From Halotia branconii CENA392 (lineage in GTDB: Bacteria > Cyanobacteriota > Cyanobacteriia > Cyanobacteriales > Nostocaceae), in NCBI RefSeq assembly GCF_029953635.1, contig NZ_CP124543.1:1033455-1097454 (forward strand): a stretch of DNA of 64,000 nucleotides. Reading direction: 5' to 3'. This document shows positions 63,837 to 64,000 of the stretch, one piece after another (position 1 is the first letter of the stretch; every line of letters starts with the position of its first letter). A program made the position numbers and the translations under genes. The notes below the pieces were generated by a model, which was not told the origin of the DNA, ran no database searches, and saw nothing but the letters and a program-made list of their open reading frames with translations.

Positions 63837-64000
63837 TGATAACTCCTTTGTTCATTTGAATGTGTTGAACTGAAATTATCAGCCCTGAGTTTATAAAACT
63901 TGAGTGAGTAATACCATTGATCGGTGGAAAGCTATCGATCGTCTTCTGCCATCTTGAATCTCCTGGCTAAAGGTTGACCATTGCAACTAGCTGCCAAAGA

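Noticed and set aside
1..64000. tRNA, rRNA, CRISPR arrays and riboswitches
   Set aside because: No T-loop-like GGTTCGAATCC cloverleaf, spaced direct repeats or known riboswitch core was seen by eye; a covariance search would be needed to exclude them.

Overview
The window looks like chromosomal DNA of a filamentous, probably heterocyst-forming cyanobacterium (Nostocales). The evidence is the very frequent HIP1 octamer GCGATCGC, a DevBCA-type exporter, magnesium chelatase ChlD, a Psb35-like photosystem II protein, a group-3 sigma factor SigF, two alkaline/neutral invertases, a valyl-tRNA synthetase with a cyanobacterial CAAD membrane domain, and many short dispersed repeats typical of Nostoc relatives. 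No rRNA, tRNA or CRISPR array was seen by eye.

Layout. 0-3 kb: a devBCA-like ABC exporter locus on the minus strand; devA runs off the left edge. 3-12 kb: a Uma2 nuclease, a Gfo/Idh dehydrogenase, a DUF4870 protein, a sigma factor/DUF1822 pair, two secreted proteins and small hypotheticals among repeats. 12-20 kb: valS, a GxxExxY gene bounded by near-perfect inverted repeats, an AmpG-like permease followed by a BadF/NagK-type sugar kinase (a likely muropeptide or amino-sugar salvage pair), and an APC permease. 20-33 kb: a secreted TPR protein, tandem neutral invertases, two unknown genes, rsmB, a TerB-like gene, psb35, chlD and sigF.

33.6-41.1 kb is the most interesting part: a tightly coupled three-gene operon that matches the pPIWI_RE conflict system. 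Its genes encode a wHTH/zinc-ribbon/REase-fold protein, a DinG/XPD-like Fe-S helicase and a pPIWI_RE PIWI-like protein. The helicase frame is continuous from its coupled ATG to its stop except for two in-frame nonsense codons. After it come a frameshifted Bax-inhibitor-1 gene and a VapBC-type pair whose antitoxin has no ordinary start codon.

42.9-49.7 kb holds MacA/MacB-like efflux genes: two adaptors, two permeases and only one ATPase. 50-54 kb holds a repetitive secreted protein, a TM2/SHOCT protein, a helix-hairpin-helix protein, a type II NAD(P)H dehydrogenase and a HAD hydrolase.

54.4-63.8 kb is an accessory region: two SDRs, an NmrA-like reductase, two ABM-type monooxygenases, two epoxide-hydrolase-like enzymes, a cupin, a flavin-monooxygenase remnant and an HXXEE membrane protein, all on the minus strand. 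Some of these genes are visibly GC-rich. A plus-strand methyltransferase and toxin-antitoxin segment interrupts them and ends in an integron attC-like hairpin site. The region looks assembled by horizontal transfer and may deal with aromatic, quinone or epoxide compounds; that role is inference.
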